Source: an uncultured Pelagimonas sp.
GTDB lineage: Bacteria; Pseudomonadota; Alphaproteobacteria; Rhodobacterales; Rhodobacteraceae
Direction: 5' to 3'
Assembly (NCBI GenBank): GCA_947497905.1
Contig: CANMIH010000007.1
Location: forward strand, 124,001 to 188,000
Length of the DNA stretch: 64,000 bases
In this document: positions 55,936 to 64,000 of the stretch, piece after piece
Numbering within the stretch: position 1 is the stretch's first letter
Layout: every line of letters starts with the position of its first letter
Program-made: the position numbers and the translations under genes
Notes under the pieces: generated by a model
Database searches by the model: none
What the model was told of the DNA's origin: nothing
The model's input: the letters and a program-made list of their open reading frames with translations, nothing else

Positions 55936-56379
55936 AATTTTCTCTTTTGTTGTTATCTGGTTGGGTCCAACAGATCTCTTTGCCCGTCTCCTGCAAGACT
56001 GGCTCCCAAAGCAAAAAAGCAAGACAGTCAATCTCAGATAGATCGATTCCCTAAGGAGTGTCTGCAGGAAGGGTTCATGTCCTCTTGGCATTGGATTGAG
56101 ATTCTGACAAAGATTGTCAGGTATGAGCGGTAAGGGAAATGTAATAACATATCAATCCAGTGACGGTTGGGCTCATCGACAAGGCGGCGAGGGGTAGGTC
56201 ACGTCGATGATGTGTAGAAGAGGTGTGTTTTTGGCTTCAATTTCAAGAGGCCGGTGTACTAACGGGTAGCTGCCTCTACCAATGAACACGTTCTGACACA
56301 ATTGGGCGACTTGATCAGAAAACAGGCTGCATTGCTACGATATTACTGACACAGATCGATATTGTAGGCAGAATGCAAC
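55936..56379. other. Intergenic, nothing recognised
   Basis: About 440 nt carrying only the upstream region of the EamA gene. No frame, RNA or repeat stands out. Confidence 0.5.
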
Positions 56380-56739
56380 ATGATCGAAGATGAGTTCAGG
56401 AACTACTTAGCCGCATTCAATGGCTGCTCGACCTGGGGCGCTGTCGAACAGATCTTTAATAAGGTATTCCACCCGAAGTTGCGCGTTGTTTTGCCTGACG
56501 GCATGCTGAACCGCGATGGTTGGGCGAAGGTTGTCCGGCGCCATTTGTCTTCGGGCACTGTGCTGGAACTTCTGGAGCTTGAGCGCCAGGGTGATGGACT
56601 GTTCTACGCAACACGAATTCGACTGGATGATGGAAGAGAGCTAGAGCCGTTCACACAAGCGCTGCTCGAAGATGAACAAGTGATCAGGATTGAGCCGTCA
56701 GTTCCCGAAGAATATGAACAGCTTTTTTTCCTCAGGTGA
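56380..56739 (+). CDS. Hypothetical SnoaL-like small protein
   Basis: A 119-residue protein (MIEDEFRNYLAAFNGCSTWG) with alternating hydrophobic strands (KLRVVLPDGML; GTVLELLELERQGDGLFYAT) consistent with an NTF2/SnoaL-like alpha+beta barrel. No active-site set is evident. Its 3' end overlaps the IS21 fragment by 8 nt, so the C-terminus may have been altered by that insertion. Confidence 0.55.
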   Translation: MIEDEFRNYLAAFNGCSTWGAVEQIFNKVFHPKLRVVLPDGMLNRDGWAKVVRRHLSSGTVLELLELERQGDGLFYATRIRLDDGRELEPFTQALLEDEQVIRIEPSVPEEYEQLFFLR

Positions 56740-56947
56740 GATCGACGGAGATTTTCCTCTCGCCCAACCTATCCGCATAGGGATCCAGTTTGCTTGGGCG
56801 TTTGGGCGTCTTGAACCGTGGCTCCACCGCGCCCACGCGTAGGTACTTCTTTATGGTGTTCCGAGACAGACCCGTCCGTCGGGCAATCTCTCTGTTTGGC
56901 ATTTTGTCACGCAATGCCCAGCGTCGAATGACACTTAAAAATCCCAT
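56732..56947 (-). pseudogene. IS21-family istA fragment
   Basis: From the ATG at 56947 the frame reads MGFLSVIRRWALRDKMPNRE, then IARRTGLSRNTIKKYLRVGAV (helix-turn-helix) and FKTPKRPSKLDPYADRL. This is the N-terminal DNA-binding part of istA, about 70 codons, after which homology ends. The element is truncated and interrupts the sbtA-like gene. Confidence 0.8.
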
Positions 56948-56998
56948 GTCGATCACTCCAAACCTCCCCAACCAAAACCGTCGGGGCAATGTGTTCAC

Positions 56999-57427
56999 AT
57001 GGGTCAATTCTCAGTGACTATCAATAGTGAAGCCGGACTGAACGATCTGCATCTTTTCATCGTTGTCCCTTTTACAGGTGTGCAGGCGTTGTTCCTTCTG
57101 GATATGGGGCTGTCTGCTGGAAGAAGTCTGCTTGAACACAGAAAGGAAATTTCCGGTGGTGTGTTGGTCTTCGGGTGCTTGATGCCGGTCATTGGCAGTG
57201 TTTTTGGCGCGGGTTTCGCGAAACTAGTAGGTCTATCGACGGGCGGCACTTTCCTCCTGATGGTGTTAAGTGCATCAGCGTCTTACATAGCTGTTCCCGC
57301 CGCTATGCGGTTGACCCTCCCTCAGGCGAAATCCGGCATCTACCTGACCTTGGCTCTTGGTGTCACTTTTCCGTTCAACCTCACCCTCGGAATGCCGCTA
57401 TATTTCCTTTTGGCAAGCTGGTTGTGA
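56999..57427 (+). pseudogene. SbtA-type sodium-dependent bicarbonate permease, N-terminal half missing
   Basis: The frame from about 57030 carries the second half of the SbtA/DUF897 family: FTGVQALFLLDMGLSAGRSL, CLMPVIGSVFGAGFAKLVGL and SYIAVPAAMRLTLPQAKSGI, then TFPFNLTLGMPLYFLLASWL. Full proteins are about 310-330 residues; the first five helices are absent because the IS21 sequence abuts the gene near 57000. The MGQFSV start belongs to the junction. Not expected to transport. Confidence 0.8.
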
Positions 57428-57470
57428 GGAGGGAGCAGGCGGACAGAAGCTGTGAAGGCGTAGAACCGAT

Positions 57471-57539
57471 AATCAAAGATGAAGGCCGAGGGTAAGATCA
57501 GAAAGTTTTATCTAGCTTCGCAATCCTCGGCCTTTGATT
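57471..57539. repeat. Inverted repeat downstream of the SbtA fragment
   Basis: AATCAAAG…GCCGAGG (57471-57491) pairs with CCTCGGCCTTTGATT (57525-57539) around a 33-nt spacer. It may be the terminator-like end of a lost transcript or the ends of a tiny MITE. No coding content. Confidence 0.45.
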
Positions 57540-57609
57540 AGGCAATCGTGGTGAATAAACTCTGGATCGTACCTGTTACGATCGCCGCTCTGAACATGGA
57601 CGATATGCT

Positions 57610-58605
57610 TTAGTCAATGCTCAGCACCAGTTTCCCCGTCGTCTCTCCCGCTTCCAGACGACGATGTGCTTCTGAGGCTTCGCTCAGTGACAGAGTTGAG
57701 ATCGAAGGCCTCAGAACACCATCCCCCAACATCTTGAACACCTTGGTCAGATCTGAGTTAAACTCTTTCGGGCGGTTGCTAAAATAGGTGTAGATGTCGC
57801 TGACGCGTAGGGCGACAGATTTTTGGAAATACGTGGCCAGATCTTCACCAAAGGTACCAGCCGGCGGGCCTGCCAAGAATCCGAACACAACGACAGTACC
57901 CAGCGGAGCCAGTGCCTTGAGGTCGGATTTCACGGTCTCGCCCGAGATCGGGTTCAGGGTCAGGTCGACACCACGGCCTGCGGTGTATTCCAGAACTTTT
58001 TCAGTCACATTTTCCTTTTTGTAATCAATTACAAAGTCCGCACCCTGAGCTTTTGCATAGTCGACCTTGTCGGTGCTGGCCGATGCGATCACGGTCATAC
58101 CCAGATGCTTGGCTATGTGTTGGATCATGGTGCCAACACCGCCCGCTGCGGCATGGACGAGAACCGATTTTCCTGGAGCAGCGCCGCCTAGGTTAACCAG
58201 CATATGATAGGCGGTCATCGCATTAACCGGGATTGAGGCCGCAGTTTCAAAGCCGATGGCATCGTCGATCTGAGTTACATAGGACGCACCGATCACAGAA
58301 TGCATGCCATAGCCGCCTGCACCAATCGGTCCCATCCAAGCGACACGGTCGCCAACGCTGAAGCCTTCGACATCTGCTCCCAGAGCCTCGATCACGCCCG
58401 CGCCTTCAACACCGGGAATGTGCGGTAGTTCAGGCATCATGCCTTTGGGCATGTCACCGCGGCGAATGATTGTATCAATAAAGTTCACGGCACCCGCGTG
58501 ATTTCGGATCAGAACCTCCCCCGCACCGGGGGTCGGGATGGGTTGGTCTTGTTTAGACAGTACGTGGTGGCTGCCGGTTTCGGGGATGACGATGGCATAG
58601 GACAT
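57610..58605 (-). CDS. NADPH:quinone reductase-type zinc-free alcohol dehydrogenase
   Basis: The ATG at 58605 (MSYAIVIPETGSHHVL) with GGAGACAC upstream gives 331 residues; a longer frame overlaps the divergent LysR gene. MDR features: AGAVNFIDTIIRRGDM, PHIPGVEGAGVIEALG and the NADPH motif VLVHAAAGGVGTMIQHIAKH. Zinc-ligand cysteines are absent, so it is a quinone-oxidoreductase-type enzyme. It reduces quinones or enones with NADPH. The adjacent divergent LysR probably controls it. Confidence 0.9.
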   Translation of the reverse strand: MSYAIVIPETGSHHVLSKQDQPIPTPGAGEVLIRNHAGAVNFIDTIIRRGDMPKGMMPELPHIPGVEGAGVIEALGADVEGFSVGDRVAWMGPIGAGGYGMHSVIGASYVTQIDDAIGFETAASIPVNAMTAYHMLVNLGGAAPGKSVLVHAAAGGVGTMIQHIAKHLGMTVIASASTDKVDYAKAQGADFVIDYKKENVTEKVLEYTAGRGVDLTLNPISGETVKSDLKALAPLGTVVVFGFLAGPPAGTFGEDLATYFQKSVALRVSDIYTYFSNRPKEFNSDLTKVFKMLGDGVLRPSISTLSLSEASEAHRRLEAGETTGKLVLSID

Positions 58606-58700
58606 CTTGTGTCTCCTAGTTTTGGTTAAATCCAAGATAGCCACCGACAGGTTCTGTGATAATATCTCCAAATGGTTCACACATTCTCGCTGGTGGAATA

Positions 58701-59537
58701 ATGATTTTCAACGACCTCGCCTTGTTTACGTCGGTGGCACGCCACCTGAGTTTTTCCGGTGCGGCCACTCAACTTGACATTCCGCTGTCACGCGTCAGCC
58801 GCAAGGTTGCGGAATTGGAAGAACATCTGGGAGTAAAACTGTTTGAACGCACGACGCGGCAGGTGCGCCTAACCGAAGAGGGGCGTCGGTTGCTTGATCA
58901 GGTACAGGAGCCAATAGAGGCCTTGCAGAATGTAGCGGGTTTTTTGGAGGAAACGGGGCGCCATACGATCCGCGTTACCGCGCCGCCAATGGCACTGCAG
59001 GACCGCATCGGCTCCTTGCTGCTTGAGTTTGCGGCGCTGCGCCCGGATATCCACCTCGAGGTTTCGGCAACCAACGCCATTCTGGATTTTTTTCGTGACA
59101 ACATCGACCTGGCATTTCGCGTCGGCCCCCTTCAAGATTCCACCCTTGTTGCGCGCAAACTTTGGACGTTGGATTATTACTTTTGTGCCGGGGAAGAGTT
59201 CGTTCAGACCAACGACCTGCACTGCCCAGTTACATTGGCCCGCCTGATGGAACTTCCGGTCCTGATGGCACGTCAGCCCTGGTTGCTGGCAGATGGACGC
59301 GTACTCAAACCTGATCAGGTAGCACACGAGTTTGATACGCTCGATATGCTGGCGGGTGCTGCCCGGCGAAATATGGGGGTGACCATTCTACCCAGCGAAA
59401 TGATCACCGACGGGCTGATTGCAATAAAGGTGGCGGACGCGCAGCCCACGCGGCGTGACATGTTTGCTGTCTATCCAAGCCGCCGCCTGCTGCCTGCACG
59501 GGTACGTGACCTGATTGATTTTCTGGCGACAGTCTGA
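58701..59537 (+). CDS. LysR-family regulator of the quinone reductase gene
   Basis: The ATG at 58701 (MIFNDLALFTSVARHLSF) with GGTGG upstream gives 278 residues; an upstream in-frame start at 58656 lies inside the divergent promoter. Helix-turn-helix SGAATQLDIPLSRVSRKVAE and effector domain (ITNAIL-like NAILDFFRDNIDLAFRVGPL) are clear. It is 95 nt from the divergent oxidoreductase start, a classic LysR-target pair. Confidence 0.88.
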   Translation: MIFNDLALFTSVARHLSFSGAATQLDIPLSRVSRKVAELEEHLGVKLFERTTRQVRLTEEGRRLLDQVQEPIEALQNVAGFLEETGRHTIRVTAPPMALQDRIGSLLLEFAALRPDIHLEVSATNAILDFFRDNIDLAFRVGPLQDSTLVARKLWTLDYYFCAGEEFVQTNDLHCPVTLARLMELPVLMARQPWLLADGRVLKPDQVAHEFDTLDMLAGAARRNMGVTILPSEMITDGLIAIKVADAQPTRRDMFAVYPSRRLLPARVRDLIDFLATV

Positions 59538-59683
59538 TCCAAACGTTATTGCGTTTCGGACCTAGAGGGAGATCCTCCATATGCCGACAAAACGTGCGAT
59601 TGATCCACAGTGTTGCATCGGCGCGGCAGCCATCTCCCAGTAGGTTACAATTCAGTGCAGATGTGAGTGAGTTGTCTGCATAG

Positions 59684-60244
59684 TCAATCACCTTGCAGCG
59701 GGTTCGGTCGCATAGTTGCCACGAGCTCGGCAACCTTGATACCAAATTTGCGCATCTCTGATTTATTCATGATTACACCGCTTTCAGTCAGATAGAGCCA
59801 ATCGGTGACGTTCAAAACATGCCCTCCTGCTTCTTCGGGCAATATGATGTGATACTCCATTTTGACCGTTGAGCCCGAGACAGATCCTCTTGCCTCACCC
59901 ACAATGTCATCGGCGGTGGCCGAGAACGTGTTGCCCGGACCAAGTTTCAAAAACCACTTTCGGCTTTGATGCCTGCCGTTGGAATAGACAAACTCTTCGC
60001 TCAGAGTTCCTGTGTCCCCATACCAAGTCCCGACCATTTCGGCAGTAAAGCTGTTGGTCATTTTGCCGTTGGGCCCAAAGATCAGCCCTTCTGACAGGAT
60101 TTCGCCTGACAAATGAGTTTTCAATGAAAAGGCGGGTCCAGTGTCACTATAATCCGCCGGGCTTTGTGCCCGAAAACTTAGAAACATCGACTTTGCCAGC
60201 ATCGCGAGCAGGATCACGACAAGTGCGGCGGTTAAAAGTTTCAT
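59684..60244 (-). CDS. DUF3833 lipoprotein-like periplasmic protein
   Basis: The ATG at 60244 overlaps the MFS stop by 4 nt and gives 186 residues (MKLLTAALVVILLAMLAKSM, a signal anchor). The DUF3833 core includes SEGLIFGPNGKMTNSFTAEM and a lipocalin-like strand pattern (TFSATADDIVGEARGSVSGS). It may bind or carry a lipid. It closes the CFA-synthase operon. Confidence 0.8.
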   Translation of the reverse strand: MKLLTAALVVILLAMLAKSMFLSFRAQSPADYSDTGPAFSLKTHLSGEILSEGLIFGPNGKMTNSFTAEMVGTWYGDTGTLSEEFVYSNGRHQSRKWFLKLGPGNTFSATADDIVGEARGSVSGSTVKMEYHIILPEEAGGHVLNVTDWLYLTESGVIMNKSEMRKFGIKVAELVATMRPNPLQGD

Positions 60245-61470
60245 GGGGTTATGTCCTTTGACGGGAGCGCAAAGACCAATGCCAATGCGCATAGTTTTAG
60301 TATGCAGGGAACGATGGCGTACAGCGTGCTGAGCATAGACAAGGCCGCATCGCTGTTTTGCGCGGTGGGTTTGAAACCGCTCCCTTCGAGGATCGGGAGT
60401 ACTAAAAGTGCCGAGAGTGCCAGCCCCAGTTTGCCGGCGAATGACCATATGCCAAACGCAAGTGAGGCCTCTGATTGCGCTTGTGTTAGCGCCACTGAGA
60501 ACATCGCGGGTAAGATCACCATATCGGCGCCTAAAGCTGCTCCCGATGCGACGCAGATCAAGGCAAACGGTATTGCTTGGCCGGGCACCAAAAAAGCCGC
60601 GCCTGCGAACCCGAATATGGCAAGCGGCATGGCAATCAACAGAATTGTTCTGGGGCCGAAGTGTTGGCTTAGCTTTGCCCAGAACGGGACACTGACCCCC
60701 GCACTGAGAAAAAATAGGAGCAAAAGTAGACCTGCCATTCCGTCCAGTTCCAACCGATCTTCGACAAAAAACAAAAACAGAGTGGAGGTGATTGCCACGG
60801 GAAGGCTGTTGACCAGTGCGATCAAAAGCAAGTGGAGCGTCGTTCCTTTGCGCAAAGAAGCAACGGAAAAACGTTTGCCGGGGATGATGGGCCTGTTCCA
60901 TATTGGTCGCGCGACCCAGGCGCATACCAGAGCTATTGCGGCAAGAAACCAACCAAAGGCCGGGTAAGCGTTGGACGTGCCGGTCAATTTGGCCAAGATC
61001 AGCGGAGCAATGGCAGCAAGAACAACGCCCATCAGCATTCCTGCTTCGCGAAAACCGGCGAGTGTTATCAAGGCACGAGGAGTTGGCTCACTAGCAAGGG
61101 TTGCGCTGCGTCCGTAAAGCAAGATCATACCCATGCTGTACGCCGAAAACAGCAGCACAAGTGCGGCCACCATCTTTGCCAACACATAGGGCCCCTCACT
61201 TAAGGAGAACAGTAGCGGAAAACCAACGGCGAGACCCCCAGCAGCAAGGCCCGCGAACAGGCTTTGGGCCTGCGGCCAACGATCGATCGCCCAGCCGATC
61301 AGGGGATCTTGAACCAAATCAACGAACCTAATAGCGATCAGGATCGTGGCTATAGCCCCTAGGCCAATCCCCAGCTCAGACGAAGCAAAATGTGGCAGAT
61401 GGATGTACAGGGGTATGCCAGCAGAAGCCAGCATCAGCGCATACAGGCTGACACGGGGATAAATCATCAC
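60241..61470 (-). CDS. MFS transporter (GPH/MelB-like)
   Basis: The 409-residue protein has 12 helices and GPH-type features: RFVDLVQDPLIGWAIDRWPQ near residue 50 and paired cytoplasmic arginines. It overlaps its upstream neighbour by 4 nt. In a lipid-modification operon a lipid or fatty-acid related cargo is more plausible than a sugar. Confidence 0.85.
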   Translation of the reverse strand: MMIYPRVSLYALMLASAGIPLYIHLPHFASSELGIGLGAIATILIAIRFVDLVQDPLIGWAIDRWPQAQSLFAGLAAGGLAVGFPLLFSLSEGPYVLAKMVAALVLLFSAYSMGMILLYGRSATLASEPTPRALITLAGFREAGMLMGVVLAAIAPLILAKLTGTSNAYPAFGWFLAAIALVCAWVARPIWNRPIIPGKRFSVASLRKGTTLHLLLIALVNSLPVAITSTLFLFFVEDRLELDGMAGLLLLLFFLSAGVSVPFWAKLSQHFGPRTILLIAMPLAIFGFAGAAFLVPGQAIPFALICVASGAALGADMVILPAMFSVALTQAQSEASLAFGIWSFAGKLGLALSALLVLPILEGSGFKPTAQNSDAALSMLSTLYAIVPCILKLCALALVFALPSKDITP

Positions 61471-61985
61471 ATGCCTTTCAATCGCCGGGTGAAAGACTTC
61501 GAGCGTGTGTTGTCACCAAGGAAGATGCCCATGAAGCGGGAACTGATCTTGGGATGTTCAAGCACGCATGTGCGACGGCCATTTAGCCAGAAGCTGATTT
61601 TATCGGGACCTGAGGTAATTGCTGCAAACCGATCGCCCTTTCGAACATCCTGAAAACAGATCTCAAAATTGGACCGAAGGGGCAGTGACGGACCTGTGCG
61701 ATTGAGCTCGCGCATTGTGCTTTCTACGAGATCTTTAGCACTCAGGCGGCGAAGGTAAGTTAACTCAAGGGCAAACCTTGCATCCCAGTCCAAAGCAGCA
61801 CCGAATTCTGTGAACAGTTGCGCTTTGTAAATTGGGAGACCAGCCAGTCGAAAGGTCGCTTCGCCCCTGAGCTCTGCGTTCGGCACTGCCTTAGAAATAT
61901 GCGTGCCCTGTGCAAACAGCGGCGATGCACACATGATGAGGGCAAGCGCTAAACTACGCATGAGCCAGTTCCACTTGAACGACAT
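61467..61985 (-). CDS. Chalcone isomerase-like periplasmic protein
   Basis: The ATG at 61985 (MSFKWNWLMRSLALALIMCA) gives 172 residues with a signal peptide; a longer frame to 62093 lies inside the CFA gene. The pattern of ELRGEATFRLAGLPIYKAQL, then WDARFALELTYLRRLSAKDLV matches bacterial chalcone-isomerase-like proteins that bind fatty acids. It overlaps the CFA gene by 32 nt and the MFS gene by 4 nt. No enzyme activity is implied. Confidence 0.75.
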   Translation of the reverse strand: MSFKWNWLMRSLALALIMCASPLFAQGTHISKAVPNAELRGEATFRLAGLPIYKAQLFTEFGAALDWDARFALELTYLRRLSAKDLVESTMRELNRTGPSLPLRSNFEICFQDVRKGDRFAAITSGPDKISFWLNGRRTCVLEHPKISSRFMGIFLGDNTRSKSFTRRLKGM

Positions 61986-63111
61986 CCGAGTGGCCGACTG
62001 CAAACGACGCAGCACAGATTTCAAGGTAGTATTGCCAATTGCGAAAGAACCCTTCGCCGTAGCCAAGATCCGAGATGCGCCGTTTTTGAGCATTTAGCCG
62101 TTCAGCCCAGATGCGGCAGGTTTTGGCGTAGTCTTGTCCGAAGGCGAAATTGTTCTGTACCGATAGTCCTGCCTGTTTGGCCTGCGCCTCGATCACGCTA
62201 TCGGACAGTAGCATGCCTCCCGGAAAGACGTATTGGCGGATGTAATCAGATGAGGTCTTGTAGGTTTCAAAAAAACTGTCCTTCACGGTGATAGCCTGAA
62301 GCAGCACGTTTCCACCGTCGGCCAGACTACGTTTGATCGTGGAAAAATAGCTGGGCCAATAGCGCTCACCGACTGCTTCGATCATCTCAATCGAAACGAT
62401 ATTGTCGAATTTGCCTTCAATGTCGCGGTAGTCACGCAATTGAATGTCCGCACGCCCATCAAGCCGCGCCTCCGCGTAACTATGTTGGTTGCGTGAGATC
62501 GTAACGCCCGTGACGTCACGACCTTCAGCGCTCGCGTGTTCCGCAAAGCCGCCCCAGCCGCAGCCAATTTCCAGCGTGCGTTCACCTACGCCAAGACGTG
62601 ACAAGACCCTTGCATTCTTGCGGTCTTGGGCGCGGGTGAGGTCATCATCAGTTTGTGTAAACAAAGCGGATGAGTAGGTCATACCTTCGTCAAGCCAAAG
62701 CCCGTAAAACTCATTGCCAACGTCGTAATGTGCACGGATGTTTTTGCGTGACCCGCGTCGCGAGTTGGCTCGCAGGACGGTGTCGACCAGACGAAATTTG
62801 ATCTGGTTAAAAGTGTTGGCTTGATCAAACGTTCCGAGGTTATCGCGGTTCAGCATAGCCAGTGAAACCAAGCCCTCGACAGATGGGGTGTCCCAGAGAC
62901 CCTGAACATAGGTTTCCCCAAGCCCGACTTGGCCATGGGCTGCAAAGGCAGACACAGCAGCCCAGTCACGAATAACCATCTCGGCTTCAGGGCCTGATGA
63001 TCCAAAGTTGTAACGCTCTCCCTCGGGCGTGCGCAGGATCAGACGACCTTCACGCAGACGCTCGCAGGTCGACAGGAAGTTTGATTTCAAGGTCTTGGTT
63101 GTGGCCTGCAT
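61954..63111 (-). CDS. Cyclopropane-fatty-acyl-phospholipid synthase family methyltransferase
   Basis: The ATG at 63111 (MQATTKTLKSNFLSTCERLR) gives 385 residues; it overlaps the upstream gene by 62 nt, so a later start is possible. SAM-binding ERTLEIGCGWGGFAEHASAE (about 170), the CFA segment RAHYDVGNEFYGLWLDEGMT and IRQYVFPGGMLLSD are typical. It methylates membrane-lipid double bonds to cyclopropane or, with partners, methylated or furan fatty acids. Similar gene sets belong to the RpoE-ChrR singlet-oxygen regulon of Rhodobacter-type bacteria. Confidence 0.9.
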   Translation of the reverse strand: MQATTKTLKSNFLSTCERLREGRLILRTPEGERYNFGSSGPEAEMVIRDWAAVSAFAAHGQVGLGETYVQGLWDTPSVEGLVSLAMLNRDNLGTFDQANTFNQIKFRLVDTVLRANSRRGSRKNIRAHYDVGNEFYGLWLDEGMTYSSALFTQTDDDLTRAQDRKNARVLSRLGVGERTLEIGCGWGGFAEHASAEGRDVTGVTISRNQHSYAEARLDGRADIQLRDYRDIEGKFDNIVSIEMIEAVGERYWPSYFSTIKRSLADGGNVLLQAITVKDSFFETYKTSSDYIRQYVFPGGMLLSDSVIEAQAKQAGLSVQNNFAFGQDYAKTCRIWAERLNAQKRRISDLGYGEGFFRNWQYYLEICAASFAVGHSDVVQVELAHA

Positions 63112-64000
63112 AGTCCGTACCTTTCGTGAAATGGGGATCATTGATCGCGCGAACGACGCGCATGGCACTGGCTATGCCGTCTTCGTGGAACCCGTGCCGG
63201 TTCCAAGCACCCACATACCAAGTTCGATTTTGTCCCTGCATCTGGCGAATGGCCTGCTGGGCCTGAAGAGCCGCACGGTCGAACACGGGATGAGCGAACT
63301 GGACTCGATCATAGATCATGTGTTCGGGGATCGATTTTGACGGGTTGAGCGTAACAAAGAGCGGATCGCTTTCCGGTATGCTTTGCAAACGGTTCATCCA
63401 ATAGGTCAGGCCGATATCGCCGTCCTGAGAGCGGTAAGACCAGCTTGACCAACAATCTCGACGGCATGGCATTTGACGCTCGTCACAATGCAAAACGGCC
63501 GTGTTGGGCTGATAGCGGATGCTGCCCAATGCATGTGCTTCGGCCTTGGATGCGTCTTGACCTAAGATTCTCAGGGCTTGATCCGAATGGCAGGCGAAAA
63601 TGACCTCATCGTACACGGTTGATTGTCCGGTCGCAGTGTGAAGGCTAACCTCTTCAAGCGAGCGGCTCAGATTTTGGATCGGAGTATGTTTGTGGATCGT
63701 GCAACCACGGGCGTTTAAAGCAGTTTCAAGACGCTTGACGTATTCGATGCTGCCGCCTTTAACGGTCCACCATTGGTGTTTGCCTGAGCCTGCCAAGAGC
63801 GCGTGATTGCGAAAGAACCTTACCAGTGATTTAGCCGGGAAACGATCGACTTCCTCAACAGGAGTAGACCAAATCGCGCCACACATGGGCATCAGATAGT
63901 AGTCGCGAAACCACTTGCCCAACCCAAGTTCGGCAACCAAATCTCCGATCGTTTTGCTGTCATCCTTGGCGGCAGCCTCAGCGTGTTTTCCAAAGCGAAT
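63050..64000 (-). CDS. FAD/NAD(P)-dependent amine-oxidoreductase-like protein, partial
   Basis: The gene enters from beyond the right edge; at least 317 codons are seen and the FAD N-terminus is outside the window. Visible parts include WFRDYYLMPMCGAIWSTPVE, the substrate-cavity segment LAGSGKHQWWTVKGGSIEYV and HTATGQSTVYDEVIFACHSD. This is the flavoprotein that accompanies CFA synthase in fatty-acid-modifying operons. A DUF1365 gene often found between the two is missing here. Confidence 0.85.
   Translation of the reverse strand: MRFGKHAEAAAKDDSKTIGDLVAELGLGKWFRDYYLMPMCGAIWSTPVEEVDRFPAKSLVRFFRNHALLAGSGKHQWWTVKGGSIEYVKRLETALNARGCTIHKHTPIQNLSRSLEEVSLHTATGQSTVYDEVIFACHSDQALRILGQDASKAEAHALGSIRYQPNTAVLHCDERQMPCRRDCWSSWSYRSQDGDIGLTYWMNRLQSIPESDPLFVTLNPSKSIPEHMIYDRVQFAHPVFDRAALQAQQAIRQMQGQNRTWYVGAWNRHGFHEDGIASAMRVVRAINDPHFTKGTDYAGHNQDLEIKLPVDLRASA

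Noticed and set aside
60251-60967. 238-codon plus-strand frame opposite the MFS gene
   Set aside because: Lacks membrane or domain features and mirrors a clear 12-helix transporter.

Overview
The window looks like a chromosomal or large-plasmid segment of a marine Roseobacter-group alphaproteobacterium (Rhodobacteraceae). The grounds are moderately high GC, BCCT and TRAP transporters, FCD-type GntR regulators, a DUF6502/DUF5666 gene pair, dgcA-like and carnitine-dehydrogenase genes, and a cyclopropane-fatty-acid synthase operon of the kind found in Rhodobacter-type stress regulons. No replication, rRNA, phage-structural or CRISPR genes are visible. The species cannot be named from the sequence alone.

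Layout. 1-3 kb: two glycosyltransferase-type genes on the minus strand ending at a strong terminator. 3.3-9.4 kb: an apparent operon of a GntR regulator, a MetC-like PLP lyase and a complete CUT1 ABC importer, preceded by twin palindromic operators. 9.6 kb: a tRNA-Arg(UCU), followed by a decayed zone holding a nonsense-interrupted HTH gene, an IS3 fragment and a broken acyl-CoA ligase. 12.4-15.8 kb: a carnitine dehydrogenase-thioesterase fusion and a dimethylglycine-dehydrogenase-like flavoprotein. 16.2-25.3 kb: a cluster whose gene content matches the tgn (trigonelline, N-methylnicotinate) pathway, with a divergent GntR repressor, a BCCT transporter and both aldehyde dehydrogenases. 25.4-28.9 kb: an IS graveyard (IS481, a dead EamA permease, IS5). 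29.1-34.7 kb: enoyl-CoA hydratase, TmpA-like membrane oxidoreductase and stand-alone adenylation enzyme, divergent from DUF6502 and DUF5666 genes across a 31-bp palindrome. 35.6-40.6 kb: a ureohydrolase with a full TRAP transporter and divergent LysR. 40.9-44.4 kb: class Ib ribonucleotide reductase nrdEF whose nrdI has been decapitated by an IS3 remnant. 45.5-50 kb: LysR plus a DsbA-like/MBL/DoxX/intradiol-dioxygenase-like/MBL operon, the dioxygenase carrying an in-frame amber codon. 50.1-51.5 kb: a damaged full-length IS3 element. 51.5-54.3 kb: an iron- or cobalamin-type ABC importer. 54.5-59.5 kb: transporter fragments, an IS21 fragment, a quinone oxidoreductase and its LysR. 59.7-64 kb: a tightly overlapping membrane-lipid modification operon running off the right edge.

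The most unusual signal is not a gene. Every sizeable IS copy here carries short (about 40-60 nt) hairpin-forming inserts inside its transposase frame, and some inserts in unrelated IS families are similar to each other. One 40-nt insert can be removed in silico to restore an exact transposase reading frame. This looks like a small palindromic mobile-repeat family, comparable in style to the Rickettsia palindromic elements. The IS decay also fits the many broken genes: three with a single in-frame stop, three or more with frameshifts, and several truncated at an IS boundary.
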